Assembly: GCA_020081605.1 (NCBI GenBank)
Contig: JAHREC010000049.1
Location: 372,001-436,000, forward strand
Origin: Albifimbria verrucaria
Lineage: Eukaryota > Ascomycota > Sordariomycetes > Hypocreales > Stachybotryaceae
Reading direction: 5' to 3'
Length of the DNA: 64,000 nt
The notes beneath the pieces are model-generated. The model searched no databases and was not told the origin of the DNA. It saw only the letters and a program-made list of their open reading frames with translations. Position 1 is the stretch's first letter. Each line of letters opens with the position of its first letter. The translations under genes were made by a program, and so were the position numbers. Positions 22,025-33,123 of this stretch are shown here, piece by piece.

Positions 22025-22881
22025 TGTTTAGCTGTTATCAGCTAACGTAGGTGGAGATTGTGATGGGGCGCAAGCTAAAGGCATCTATGAGAGCTGAATA
22101 TGGGAGTAAACTCTGGCTTTCCTACTTATTTCTAGATTTGTTTTTTATTTTTATTTTTTTAGCTGTTGGCCATAGCCACATATTGGTGCTTGCTTGAGCT
22201 GGGTATCCTAAACGATTACCAGTGCGCAAATGTCATGTTGCTAAGATATATGCATCCATATATGCTCCCTCGTGCTAACTCGGTAGTTTCGAAAGCTGAC
22301 CAACTCGGGATGCATTATGGAAACTTTCTCGCCGAGTACTAAGAAACTCCCTCATTTCCACGCCAGTATACGTACCACTTTTCTTCGTACAATCCCACGT
22401 TTTCTCCTGTCAATAATTGAACAGATATTACGCCAACTGCAGGCATCTACGTGTTGTGACGTACTGTATGAAGCTAATCAATTGTTTCGTAAAAAGCCGA
22501 GACAAGCCTCGACGTGAAACACAATTGACTTATAACAGATACCAGGCAAGCAGTATGCGCCAGGTGCCCGGAGATCAAGTCATAAGAACTTGCGCAAAGT
22601 TTAACCTATTGGTTGACCAGCAAACCTTCTAACTTCCTGAAGCTAGCCGACCTCCCTTTCTCATGCGATTGGCATCCCGCTACGGCAACTTACATTTGGA
22701 TGTGTTGTGTAAGCGCAAGAATAAAGTTGCTTCATTCTTCGGCGGGGTAATCACATGTCCATTGTGTTATTCCCAACAGATCGCAAGTATATAAATGGCC
22801 AGGTCAATAGATTTGGTGTAGGCGGCAAGCCTTAGCAATTCTTCAGCATCAAAGAAGTTGTCATAACTGCCTGCTAAAACG
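22025..22881. other. Intergenic region upstream of the DJ-1/HSP31-like gene
   Basis: No gene is recognised. Long T-rich tracts occur around 22138-22160. A TATA-like ATATAAATGG at 22789-22798 lies about 85 bp before the next start codon and is a plausible core promoter for it. Confidence 0.45.
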
Positions 22882-23652
22882 ATGGCACCGCCAAAGCGAG
22901 CTTTGATAGCAGTTACATCTGCCCACGCTCCCTTTACCCAGAGGGAAAGGAAACCGGACTCTTCATCACCGAGGCTCTACATCCATTCGAAGTCTTCAAG
23001 GAAGCCGGGTTCGACGTTGACCTCATTTCAGAAACCGGAACCTATCAACCAGATTGGTTGTCCCAGCAGAAGGATTGGCTAAACGATGAAGAAAGAAAGG
23101 TTTGGGACGACCATTCGAGTGAATTCCGAAGCAAATTGGATCACCTTTACAGCCCAAGGGATGTTGACCCGTCCAATTATGGATTGTTCTTTGCCTCTGC
23201 AGGTCATGCTTCCTTGATCGACTACCCAGATGCCAAAGGCCTGCAGTCAATTGCTATGGACATGTACTCTAACGGGGGCATTGTGTCGGCAGTGTAAGTC
23301 TGCCTTGCCTCTTATGCTAGCTATCACACTGATGCTAATCAACCTAGATGCCACGGTGGCGCCATATTCCCAGGAATCGTCGATCCCAACACCCATAGAT
23401 CGATCATTGCGGGTAAAAAGGTCACAGGCTTCACTACACAGGAGAGGAAGAGGAGGGCGTGCTCGACACCATCAAAAGTTGGAATCGCCCTACCATCGAA
23501 GCGGCAGCAGCCTCGGCCGGCGCCACTTACATTGCTCCCCGGGCCCCTGGGATGCCTTCGCCTATACAGACGGAAGGATTGTTACAGGAGCGAACCCGGC
23601 CAGCGCCCATGTCACAGCCCAGGAGGCCGTCAAAGCGTTCAAAACGCTGTAA
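22882..23652 (+). CDS. DJ-1/PfpI superfamily protein (HSP31-like)
   Basis: Class I glutamine-amidotransferase-like protein of the HSP31/glyoxalase III type, probably cytosolic, linked in the family to methylglyoxal detoxification and protein protection. Exons are 22882-23293 and 23349-23652; the intron has donor GTAAGT and branch TGCTAAT. The nucleophile elbow is AVCHGGAIF, with the catalytic Cys directly across the splice junction. An N-terminal MAPPKRALIAVTSAHAPF and a C-terminal DGRIVTGANPASAHVTA complete the fold. Three bases are missing: in the T run 22933-22935, near 23441-23450, and in the C run 23537-23540; with these added the protein is continuous, about 239 residues. The His of the catalytic Cys-His pair is in CHG. 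Other members act as chaperones, so the reaction is not certain. Confidence 0.85.
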
Positions 23653-23941
23653 GAATGAACAGAAATAAGTGGACTTTTATTCCCTAACGATGAACGAGGT
23701 GGAGCAAATAGTTAGTTCGGTCTAAGATATCGAATGCTTAAACTCAAGGTATCATTTTCAGGAGACTGGGAAGAGAACCTAGGGAATATGTTACAGAAAG
23801 AAAAAATAATAAGCACAAAAGCAAAATGAATAAATCCGAATCTTAGCATGCTCTCGAACTCTGGTTCAATCAAGTTCAGTGTTGACGCTATAGCTTGGTC
23901 TTGCGCCAACCTTCTCCACAGGAGAATCAGCAAAAGATTGG
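23653..23941. other. 3' flank between DJ-1-like gene and tRNA-Met
   Basis: AT-rich non-coding sequence with no recognisable gene. It contains the minus-strand downstream region of the tRNA-Met gene. Confidence 0.35.
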
Positions 23942-24047
23942 TGTCCTCGGTGAGACTCGAACTCACGACCTTTGGATGGCTGAATTTGAAATTCATCACA
24001 TCAAGACGATATGAGACCAACGCTCTAACCAACTGAGCCACGAAGAC
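23942..24047 (-). tRNA. tRNA-Met elongator (anticodon CAT) with a ~32-nt intron
   Basis: Minus-strand cloverleaf. The acceptor stem GTCTTCG pairs perfectly with CGAGGAC; discriminator A. The D arm is GCTC/GAGC, the anticodon half-stem TTGGT, the loop CTCATA, and after the intron ATCCAA completes the stem. A ~32-nt intron lies one base 3' of the CAT anticodon, the canonical site. The T stem GTGAG/CTCAC encloses loop TTCGAGT. The D-loop GTTGGTTA and T-arm features fit an elongator rather than an initiator tRNA. Confidence 0.9.
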
Positions 24048-24418
24048 TGAGGGAATTGATTGATTCGTGATCAACTGTGGGGTTGGGACCAACTGGTTGC
24101 ACTTATGGAGACTTGGCCTCGAGCGAATGATCACAGCGAAAAGAATAAAATAATAAAAGATTAGCATGATGAAAATAAACTAAAACAAAAGGTCTTGTAT
24201 GCACAGTTCAAGCAGCCAGCGTTATTTTCAAGTCTGTAGTACTGAAATGATGTTTGTTTCAAACCTCACTGTCATGCTTACAGACCCCTATGACCATGGG
24301 CATGAACATGAGTAGGGGCACATAAACACCATCTTTTAAGCCACGGTATTTCGAAAAGTTGAACCATTAACGACGAAATTAACGTACGGTACGGACTTGC
24401 ACTATCCAAGCATTTACC
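24048..24418. other. Intergenic region, about 370 bp
   Basis: No gene is visible between the tRNA-Met 5' end and the 3' end of the Ppo-like relic. AT-rich sequence only. Confidence 0.35.
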
Positions 24419-25545
24419 CTACTCATCGTAGTACAATCTCCAGTTGCTAGGAAAAGGTGCCCGATGACTCCAGTCTTCAGTTATGTATAGCCTAAGTGTA
24501 CCATTCACCGTCGTGCTCTTTGATTCCCGGGTGGACCAGCTGCTCTTCTCAGATTCTCGAGGCGTGCAAACACTGCGAGCTGCGCCGCCATTATTTTCAT
24601 CATGGTGTTTTGCTCCAGAAACAAGTGTTCGCCATACCCGAGATAGGCATACAAACTGTCCTTCCTGTCAAGCCTCACCTCCAGGGGTTCGGAAAAATAG
24701 CAGCGTCAACACCAGAAGATTTAAGGTCAATTAGAACAGTGCTTCTCACGCCTGGATGTATGCTAGGTTTGTCTTTAGACGTAAGAGTAATGGGTGCTGC
24801 GATGATACGGAAAGCGCCAGCAGCCGGAGGATTTAGACGGAAGCCTTCAAGAGCGTATTTGTGGAGTTTTTCCAGACTATCCGGAGAATCAGACGTTGCA
24901 AGAGCTTGAATATCTGCCCAATGGTGGGCATTGTTTGGCGATAGGTAGAATTCAAGCAGCAAAGTAATGCCTTGAGTTTGAATCAGGGGACCTGCAGAGG
25001 ACGCAGGTACAATAGTCCAAACCACCTGATCCATAGGCATACCGGAGTCGAGAAGATTCTGAATTAACTTGGTTCCAAATTCGGGGAAGGTATTGGCTCC
25101 CAATTTGTGTTTTAAACTTGAGAAATAACGTGTCAAGAAAGAAAACTGCCCACCAAGGCTATTGGTACGTGATGATGAGACTGCAGCAGCCAAAGCGACA
25201 GCTGATTGCCTTGCCTTGTGCTGATAGATAACAGTTCTTGTTGTATCGTTATCGAAGAACATGTAACCGAAGACGTTAGACATAGCTTCGTAGAGCTGGT
25301 TTGGGGTGAAGCCGACACTGTGACTATTGTTGGGGTCTTTGAGAGGTATCTCGCATGCATGCGCCGCGGCTATAGCATGCGAGAAGATAGCAACATCACG
25401 AGTTATGTCGATCTGGAAACGGTCTCAAAGCTTGATGCTTTTGTCCTTAATGAGATTGGTTGTGAGACTGCCGTAAATAGAATCTGTGTTTATAGATTTT
25501 ATAGATGGGTGCAGCATGAGGTGATGCAATCCGTTTGAGGCACCA
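24419..25545 (-). pseudogene. Relic of a Ppo-type fatty-acid oxygenase (P450 domain only)
   Basis: This is the C-terminal, P450-like half of a Ppo/linoleate diol synthase, a dioxygenase-P450 fusion that makes oxylipin (psi-factor) signals. Recognisable blocks are SIYGSLTTNLIKDKSIKL, then DRFQIDITRDVAIFSHA, LYEAMSNVFGYMFFDND, ALEGFRLNPPAAG, and the C-terminal end LYITEDWSHRAPFPSNW. It is broken in several independent ways. An in-frame TGA separates KSIKL from DRFQID. The heme loop reads YGEHLFLEQN, so the ligand Cys is replaced (LF where KC is usual). The entire N-terminal heme-peroxidase domain is absent. Two single-base deletions (near 24683 and 24558, plus strand) resemble those elsewhere and may be sequencing errors, but the stop, the Cys loss and the truncation are not. 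It ends 186 bp from the divergent NLR gene. Confidence 0.8.
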
Positions 25546-25731
25546 GCCACTTACAACAGCGAATAGCAAAGCTCAAAAAGGCAGTGATATAACTGGCTGC
25601 TGAGTGGCCTTATCCCATGTTCAGCCTCGCTTTGCTCTCGGCCTCATTTCCACCCTGCGAGTAGTCAGCAACTAGAGCATCTGCATTCCCTCAGTAGCGA
25701 CAGCTAGCAACCCTTGACAGTACTGACCAAT

Positions 25732-28700
25732 ATGTCTGGCCTGGAAGCTTTGAGCGTAGCCTGCAATGTAATGCAAGTCATCAGTGCTGCTATCAAGACC
25801 ATTTCTATCTGTCGCGCGATTTATCATGGCGACTCAACCGCCAGTGGCGTTTTGGAGGAACACGCTGTCTCCACGATGTCTTCAACTTCACTGTTGTCCA
25901 AAGAACTTCGTGCTTCACACTTGCAGTCACCAGAAGTGAAGGAGCTGGCTGATCTGGCACAAAACTGCCATGATATCGCCCAAAAGCTTCAAGCCGAAGT
26001 TCAATCCGTCGTTCACCCTCAGCGCAAAGGCAGTGTTTCCAAAGCCTTCTTCGGGGCTGTGAAGGCGCATCTGCGCAAAAGCAAGATGGAAGAACTCGAG
26101 GAGCGCCTAAATGGCTACAGAACAAGAATGGAGACGCACATTCTTGTCAGGTTATAGTAGGTCCTGCATACAGAATATCGCAATCCATGCTATCTAACAC
26201 GTTATAGCGCACAGAGTGATAGAGTCGAAATATTGCAGTCACAAGGCTTTACTAAACTATCGAGTGACGTTCAATGCTTTGTTTCAAACCTGCTAGCTGG
26301 TCATTCGAAAATGGAAGACCTTCTTGCAGTTAAAAAGACCTTGTGAACGAGACGAAACGTGCGGAGACGGCGGTAAAAGCACACGTTTCTAATGAAATGC
26401 GCCAACTGCAGATTATGGAGACGGCACAGCTACAGAAACGGCGTCTTTTGGCTGTTTGAAGTACCCGGAAATGAACCAACGATTCAATGATATTAAGATG
26501 GCTGATGAAACCACTTTCAACAGGATATTCCAATCCTATGACGCCGGCACATCGTACTACCAGGGCCCGAAACAGAGTATCTCGCAATTTCCAGACAAGA
26601 CTTCATCACATATCAATGCCATATGGGAGAACTTTGTCACCTGGCTAAGATCAAATGATTCCCTCTTCTGGATCCAGGGAAAGCCTGGCTGTGGGAAAAG
26701 CACCCTCGTCAAATTTCTCATTACCCACCCGAAAACTAAAAGAATTCTCGACGAATGGAGCTTAGACACCGTGATAGTCTCTCACTTTCTTTGGAAGGTC
26801 GGATCAAGAATGCAGAAGAATCTTAAAGGCCTTTTCTGTGCCTTACTACATCAAATCTTGACTAAAATAGCGGATACATCATTGATTGACTTCTTCCTAC
26901 ACGCCTTTCCAAACATCAAGGAAAAAGAATACTCTGGTGATTGGTCGGTTGAGGAGCTGGAGAAACTTCTCTTTGCTATCCTGAAGCACTGCCGTTCACC
27001 AATATGCATTTTCATTGACGGCTTGGACGAGATCTCAGAAGAAGATGGACCATACCAAGTGATTCGACTTGTGCATGGCTTCAAAGATATCAAAATGGTC
27101 AAACTATGCGTGGCATGCCGCCCCGAATGGCCGTTTCGCAAACATTTCAAGGATGTGGCTACATTGAGACTGCATCAACTAACAGCACCGGACATGCTTG
27201 CCTTTGTTCACAAGGAACTGCGACCTTTTCTCGAAGAGGGTAGCATATCAATGAATTTCGAGGAAAGCCTGGCAGAGAGATTTATCGAAAAGGCAGAAGG
27301 CGTGTTCTTATGGCTCACTCTCGCGCTTAAAAGTGTCAAGAGTGGTTTAGACAAAGGCGATTGTGAGGAAGAGCTCTCTTCACGACTAGAACAACTTCCA
27401 AACGAGCTCGAAAACTTGTATGCTGACATGTGGACACGTCTCAACGAGGACAGCCCGATTTACAGGCATAAGGCCGCACTATACCTGCGACTTGCAATGG
27501 ATTCTCAGCTTGGGGAAGATCTGCAGTATACTTTCTGCGTTATGACAGCTGCAGAACCAGCTATTCAGACAGCGCTCTTGGATCTCGAAAAGGCCATCGA
27601 CACTGAGGATTTACTTCGCTTCTGTAGGAAATCAAGGGATGAAATTCTAACGAGATGCGTGGGCCTTCTCGACTTTGTTCAATTTACATATGTTTATGGT
27701 AGATCGCCCTATACCGAACTAACTCCTCTGATTGGAATTTCCAAAATGAATCAACTAGAATCCATTCTCGATGGTGCGCCCGACGAGATGGAGATGTTCC
27801 TCTCATCACGAGTGCAGCTCACTCATCGGACGGCATATGAGTTCTTGAAGAATAGCGAACCTGGGCAACGGATCCTAGGCTATGATAAATCCCACGCAAG
27901 CCCCGGATTTGACATTGGAATTAATGAAGAGCTCACTCTGCCAGGCTCGCGTCATGTCTTGGACAAATGTTTCTCCCAGGTATAGATCTCCAGGAGACCC
28001 ACATTTTATCTTCTTACATCTCCAGCGCATGGCTACAGTATTAACGGCATCCATTGACGGCCAGCAGTTGAACCTCCCTTTGCGACATGGAATTGAAGAC
28101 AAATACACCAAGCGGATAATTTATCTCCTGGAATCAGTTAACCAATTCATGGAATGCGGTATGTTACATTACAACTGGCCGCCGTCAACATTCCTCTCTC
28201 TTATCATACTCTGCTCGTCAGGGTGCTGGTTTAAACACGGCTTTAGAAGATTATGCCCTAGCCGCTATCCAAAAATGGGACGCATCGCTGGCAAGCAAGG
28301 TACTAAGCGAACTCTGGTTCTATGAGCTGAACTTATTATCTCCTCCTACAACAGTTGTGGAGGCTCTATTTCAGCGTGGTGCAGTAACCACCGCCTATAA
28401 TTTCGCCATGCCACGGCCTACCGATAACACGACTCATCCCATACCACGTTTTGCTTATCAGCGCAATCCCATGCAAAACTTTCTTCAAGAGACGTGCATT
28501 ATCTTGAACTTGCTATTACATAGCGATCACAAGCCTGAATTTCACAGATATCAGGATTACATTCTTGCTATGGCTGCCATCATGACCAATAATCACAAAA
28601 GCCTCAGTGATCGTGTTCTATCATTTGCGACCTCTAACTTAGTTCATGGCGGTCTGAGCCTGAACTATCTTAGAAATTCCGTGGTTATCGAGATGGACTT

Positions 28701-29088
28701 GGCTTTCATGCTGTCTTACGTTCTAGCTCAGGTGACGAGCACGGAAGACCGGGAATCACCACAAATCCAAGCTCTGTATAACCGCACACGAACCTCCTTT
28801 GTGTCTGTGCTTTACGTGCTTTACACAGACGCAAAACCTAGCATTTTCCAGGTTGTAAATTCAGAAGCAGCAACACGCCATGTCGTTGCAGCACTATTTG
28901 CGGGGAGTCCTAGCGCTCAGTCTCAATGGGACTTTACAAAAGGTCAAGGGTCTACAGAAATCAATCTCGATGGACTGGCCCAAGGCAGCCCCGAGCTCCA
29001 TAAGGATCTTCCATGGTTGCTTGAGGAGCTAGATAGAAAGTATCTGGCTATGCACTCAGTTGATGAGTTGGGGAAGCAGGGTCGCTGA
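25732..29088 (+). CDS. NACHT-domain NLR-like (STAND) protein
   Basis: Putative intracellular signalling NTPase of the fungal NLR type, involved in the family in heterokaryon incompatibility and non-self response. Exons are 25732-26150, 26208-27979, 28026-28158 and 28222-29088. The N-terminal ~250 residues (MSGLEALSVACNVMQVISAA...) form the helical domain common before fungal NACHT domains; a KYPEMNQRFNDI linker follows. NACHT motifs: Walker A GKPGCGKSTL, Walker B CIFIDGLDEI, then VACRPEWPFRKHF and a winged-helix region. The C-terminal ~450 residues are helical with no ankyrin, WD40 or TPR repeats that I can see. Frames need one extra base near the A run 26332-26336 and the T run 26455-26457. 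Total about 1,060 residues. It is divergent from the Ppo relic. The N-terminal domain name (NACHT_N/SesA-like) is tentative. Confidence 0.87.
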
Positions 29089-30794
29089 TCAGAATTATAT
29101 TACTTAGCAGACTCGGAGCATTCATTTCAGGGAGGTGGCGTAGCAGGGCTTTTGGTGAAAGCCGTATGGGTATTTGGATTAGGAATATAAAATGCTCAGA
29201 TTTAAAACTCGATTTATCGTCGATGGCCATCATGTTGGATCCTACTGAAACATGAGACATGGACGTTTTCAGCCAAAGCCGAGGGCCTGAAACAGCAGCA
29301 ATGAGCGTTCTCCGGTGGTTCCGCAGCTAATAGGATTCATCCAGAATCTGACCACGCAACACGCACTTAGCGGAAAACCTTTTCACGACCCTCCTTGCTT
29401 TTTATCTGACTGACTAGATAGTGGTTGGACAATGAAAGGATTCTTCGCAAGACATTGAGGCAATCTTACGATTGGACAATATGAAGGAAGATACTAACAT
29501 AAGGCATGAATATGGGGATCAATGAAATCATTCTCAAACAAGAAGCTATCACATAGCCAGATACTCTACATTGCTGGTAGTAGACTCTTTCGTCATCTGC
29601 TCCTATCCAGGCAAGGGATGCGTAGATTTACAGGAGGGTTGGAAATAAGATGGCGAGCAAATGCTACCGGATGTGCGTGCTGCGGGACCAGGCGATCAAC
29701 CGTCAGTTCGTATGCGGTCACGCTTACTTGCAGTAGGATTATAACCTCAGAGCTGAACTGACCTATCAATACTGTATTCCCTCGGCCAATGAGATGCACT
29801 ACTATGATGACTGTTTCGTGAAGCCATGTGCGAACGATGCTTATTGCATCTTAGATCGAGAGTAGCGTGGCTCGGCTTTTACGGTATACACGGCGCACCA
29901 TCTAGGCCTGTGATATCTCTCGCACACTGCAATCCCAAGTAGGATTAGGATGGTTTAAAGCTCATCACAAGGTCTCAGAATTGCTCCAGGCAGGATTGAC
30001 GAGTTATAGCTTATACAAAGTGCTTCCTCCTAGATTACACCGAGTTTTCCAGACTGTCTCATCACTAAAACCAAACTTGTTCGCCAGCTTAGTTCGAAAT
30101 TAGCCCTTGTTTTTCTTGCCCCTACACGTGCTGCATGTAACACAAGGTGAGTGCTGTATCTTGCGCGTCGTGTCCAGCAATGAAGCAGTAGTATGATGTT
30201 TAGGTACTCGGACACAGGCATCAATTGGTAGTTGGGGAGAAAAAGTAATGAACATAATAACTTAACCATTAAGATCACGTAATCTGGACACTACTCTAAA
30301 ACATAAAGTCTTAGATGCACCTGGTTTAAGCATGATTCAGACATAATCCACCGACCAGGCCTTAAGACCTTGAAGAAAGGCTTGAAGAATTTGTCGGACG
30401 CGGAGCACAGGCCCTCTAAAACCGTCGGGTGAAGAGTCTGTGCCAAAGAACTTCGCCGATCCTAAGGGGTCCGACGGTCGATGAATCAAAACTAGCGTCA
30501 GACAAGGCGGTGCTGCTCTGGGCTAACCGTACCCAGCATGGACGCCCAGCATTTCCCCAGGGTTTTCACTTAGTGGCTGAAGCCATGCGGAGTTACAGAT
30601 AGTTGATCCAATTATTCGTGTTCTTCTATGGGGCCGGTTGGTGATGACATAATGAAAACATTGGCCTAGCAAGGAATATCTCCATGTCCGATTTAGACGG
30701 CAACCTTCTTCTCCGATTCCGATCTCTGAGCCTCTGACAACGCAACTCGCTTCCTTTGTCTCCGACTCGCATCGAGTCTGTCCTGTGTTATTCA
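29089..30794. other. Gene-free stretch, about 1.7 kb
   Basis: No gene is firmly recognised. Around 29649-29740 (plus) a Cys-rich frame starts MASKCYRMCVLRDQAIN and reads FVCGHAY, loosely like small fungal proteins with a C-x-H pattern, but it is too short and unsupported to call. The remainder is AT-rich DNA and the promoter of the Zn2Cys6 regulator. Confidence 0.4.
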
Positions 30795-32775
30795 ATGACG
30801 AACAAGGCCACCGCAATGCAGCAGTCAAGCCCCAGCAGTCTCCATTCTTCTGCGGACCCGAACTCCAGGCGCCGCCGGAAGCCTTTGAGTTGTGAACCCT
30901 GCAGACATTCCAAACTCCGATGTGATCGCCAATTGCCTTGCACCACTTGTCTGAAGAGAGGTTGGCAAGACCAGTGTTCCTACGGAACCGCCTGCGCCGG
31001 AGCTGCACGGCTGCCTCGTCGTAGAAGGGTCCGCCATTCTACCATCGAGGTTGTCCCCAGCCACAGGAGCAGCTCATCTCGCCTTTGGAACCAGTCTCGG
31101 GCCGCAGCCAAAGCCCGGAACCTATTCACCACCGATGGGATAACATTCTGCGCCGGCCACCTATCCATCAGAATATCCGAGGTTGTGCAACAGACGTCAC
31201 ATGCACGCTGTCCTTTGGACCCGTCATACCGATCGAGGACCTTCTTGCCATGCTCCCCAAGACACCGTGTGTGAATATCTGGTCTCTCGCTACTTCGCCA
31301 ACATTTGCCCGCTATTTCATATTTTGCATGGGCCAACATTTCAGAATCAGTATTCGGCTTTTCTGCAACACCCCAAGCAAGCTGATTTATCGTGGCTGGC
31401 GTTGCTCTTTGCCATTTGCTCGTTGACTGTCAAGACAATCCCGCCTACGGATCCTGCTCTAACTGTATTATGGCAAGACCAGTCCCCGCCCCGGAACTTG
31501 TCTTTCTTGTCCCAACAATACCGAAATGCGGCTATGATGTGCCTTTCCCAAGACCAGTTCTTGATAAGGCATAATCTCAATACTCTCGAAGCTTTGCTGG
31601 TCTTGATTCATACAATTTCAGATAGCGAAGGAGCCGAATATGGTTGGGCACTTCTCGGAAATGCTCTGAATATTGCCATCGTCCTCCGCTGCCACATGAA
31701 CTCCAACGAATCCAACTACATCGAACGAGAACGGCGTCGGCGGTGCTGGGCTGGCATTTTGATCCTCCATACGTATCAAGCCTTGCTCTTCCGAGACACT
31801 GACCTTTCCTATCTGTGTAACATGAAAGGTCCTATGCCTGCAGATGCCAACGACAACGATATAAGGGAAGATACGATATTGATAGGACCGAGCGATATAC
31901 CACCGACACGACCTACCCAAATGTCCCTCATGAGGTTCCAGATTCAGCTTTTTCACTTGTCGACCGATGTATGCAACCACATCTCCGGCATCGATAGGCT
32001 CAACGAAGAATCGCTAAAGTCGCTCGATACTGCGATATCAGCAGAGCAGCAGAAGTGGGATAAGTTGTATTTAATCAACGGTGCCCGAAGCATTCTAGAT
32101 ACCGCCGGCTACGCGCATTGGTGCATACTTCAGACTTATGCCCATCAGCTTTATCTACTTCTACATCGACCCTTCCATAATTCTCGATCTGGTCACTTCC
32201 GGCCAGAATCTAGAGATAGATGTATCAAATCAAGTTTGGCTTTGGTAGATATTCACCGTCAGCTTTATGAGCTTCCACGACTCAAATGCTACCGGTGGCT
32301 GGTCAACGGAACTATTAGCTGCAATGCACTGCATGGGGCTGTCGCCTTGACCTCTTGCCTTCTCGACATGCCGCATGATTCTGACTGCGGTGAACACATA
32401 GCTGTTATCGATGCCACCGTTGGGCGACTGGAGAAGCTGCGAGGTAACAGTCCTGCTTGTGCAAGTGTATATCCTATTCTGCGTCATTTGCAGTAAGTGG
32501 CCCCCTGTACCAAATAACCGGCAAAGCCTAAGACATTCTAGATCTCGTCTCTCTCGCCGCGACCCAGCACCGTCTCCTGGACGAAACACTGTCGAAACAA
32601 GATTTGACGACTGGATCAGCACTATAGATTGGTTCAGGCCGGATGACATAGGCTGGGTAAGTACAATATGTTTGTCTACTCGAAAATAATAGCATTTGTC
32701 TGACTTGCTTAGGACTTTTGGGATGGGGACTTTATTACCCCACAGACTGACGGCTACCAAACCGCAACAACTTGA
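30795..32775 (+). CDS. Zn2Cys6 transcription factor with fungal_trans domain
   Basis: Nuclear regulator. Exons are 30795-32492, 32542-32656 and 32713-32775, with GTAAGT donors. The binuclear cluster CEPCRHSKLRCDRQLPCTTC plus a final Cys nine residues later follows C-x2-C-x6-C-x5-C-x2-C-x8-C. A leucine-containing linker leads to the middle homology region: CEYLVSRYFANICPLFHILH, then NLNTLEALLVLIHTI and ERRRRCWAGILILHTYQALL. Single bases are missing at the T run 31084-31086 and the C run 31255-31258; these connect three frames into ~620 residues. Start ATG 30795 is the first ATG giving MTNKATAMQQSS before the zinc cluster. It is tail-to-tail with the arrestin gene. Target genes are unknown. Confidence 0.87.
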
Positions 32776-33123
32776 ACCACATCACGAGCATCGTGGATTT
32801 ACGGAGATTGAGACCTATTTCCAATTCAAATAGCAAGGCAGGATTGAACATTTTAGAATACCCCTTCATAGAATTCTGATGATATTAAAAGTAACAAGAA
32901 AACATTTAAATATGCTTTTCTAAGCTGGCAAAGAGTCTATTGGAACTTTTCCTCTAAATGCATCCCACCGTCTCCTAAAATACTCGCTGTGTCTAAACTC
33001 CGTGCTCATTTCCGATGCCTGAATTTGCTCATGTTACCCAAACTGAACCATGCCTTACTCACATATGTCGCTTTGCAAAAGAATTCGTATTATCCCATCG
33101 TATCATTTCCCAGTTTCTCAACC
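32776..33123. other. Convergent 3' region between regulator and arrestin genes
   Basis: AT-rich 348 bp between two converging genes. It holds both 3' ends and no recognisable feature. Confidence 0.4.

Noticed and set aside
23712..24167. 151-codon minus-strand frame
   Set aside because: It reads straight through the intron-containing tRNA-Met gene, so it is not coding.
29593..29799. Cys-rich small frames on both strands near 29.65 kb
   Set aside because: A vague likeness to small fungal Cys proteins only; too short and no start, splice or homolog support.
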